Source: Eubacteriales Family XIII. Incertae Sedis bacterium (GTDB lineage: Bacteria > Bacillota > Clostridia > Peptostreptococcales > Anaerovoracaceae). Taken from it: a stretch of DNA of 5,298 nt. Position numbers and translations under genes: made by a program. This document shows positions 5,162-5,298 of the stretch, piece by piece. Position 1 is the stretch's first letter. Each line of letters starts with the position of its first letter. The DNA lies in contig JAISML010000151.1 of the NCBI GenBank assembly GCA_031276775.1, positions 1 to 5,298 on the forward strand, given 5' to 3'. Below the pieces are notes generated by a model that did not search any database, was not told where the DNA came from, and saw nothing but the letters and a program-made list of their open reading frames with translations.

Positions 5162-5298
5162 ATGGAAGTGGCAAAAATCACGAGCAGAGGCCAAATCACG
5201 ATTCCAATCGACATCCGCAAAAAACTCGGTGTAAAAGAGGGCGACAAAGTTGTTTTCATAGAGGACGGCGGCAGGATCGTTGTGGCGAACGCGACGAA
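5162..5298 (+). CDS. AbrB/MazE/SpoVT-type DNA-binding protein, N-terminal part
   Basis: The 45 visible residues form an almost complete swapped-hairpin AbrB domain: KITSRGQITIPIDIRKKLGV (5-24), then the typical KEGDKVVFIEDGGRIVV (25-41). Members of this family are either transcription regulators or the antitoxin half of a toxin-antitoxin pair, and they act as dimers on DNA. The start is supported by AAGGAGG (5148-5154), 7 bases upstream. The gene has its own promoter and is cut by the window edge at residue 45, where such small proteins usually have 30 to 50 residues left. Whether a toxin gene such as a PIN or PemK-type gene follows cannot be seen. The fold assignment is firm; the role as antitoxin or regulator is open. 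Confidence 0.93.
   Translation, partial: MEVAKITSRGQITIPIDIRKKLGVKEGDKVVFIEDGGRIVVANAT

Overview
The window looks like one end of an integrative mobilizable element from a GC-rich bacterium, followed by two genes that may lie outside it. A host in or near the Clostridia is the best guess. The recombinase and its companion resemble the Tn4451/Tn5397 type (TnpX/TndX with TnpW), and every gene start has a strong AGGAGG-like ribosome site. These elements cross between gut phyla, so the host call is inference only.

Mobile element, left to middle, all genes on the minus strand (about 1 to 3,890). Reading in the direction of transcription, from right to left, there is a 63-residue TnpW-like protein (3504-3695). 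A promoter with an overlapping perfect inverted repeat follows (3421-3457). Next come a 583-residue large serine recombinase (1627-3378), an intrinsic terminator (1565-1600), a 149-residue DUF3847-type accessory protein (1087-1536), and a 224-base structured gap. The last gene is the N-terminal 287 residues of a MobA/MobL (MobQ-type) relaxase (862 down to the window edge). The gap holds a row of inverted repeats and ends in a 12-base sequence matching the IncQ/RSF1010-type nick core, immediately 3' of a hairpin. It is therefore a convincing oriT candidate.

How they work together: the serine recombinase would excise and insert the element, with the TnpW-like protein as an accessory of unproven function. 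MobA would nick the oriT on the plus strand, probably helped by the DUF3847 protein, so that a co-resident conjugative system can transfer the excised DNA. The recombinase seems to have its own promoter and terminator, so integration/excision and mobilization may be controlled separately.

Right part, plus strand (3,999 to the end). After an AT-richer divergent intergenic region with a good promoter comes a 341-residue protein of unknown function with a Cys4 zinc-binding motif. A second promoter of the same architecture drives the start of an AbrB/MazE/SpoVT-type DNA-binding protein, cut by the window edge. The right end of the element probably lies between the tnpW-like gene and one of these genes, but no end repeat or target duplication could be identified. 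No tRNA, rRNA or CRISPR array was seen. No wholly new system is evident; the most informative non-coding pieces are the oriT and the promoter/operator inside the recombinase operon.
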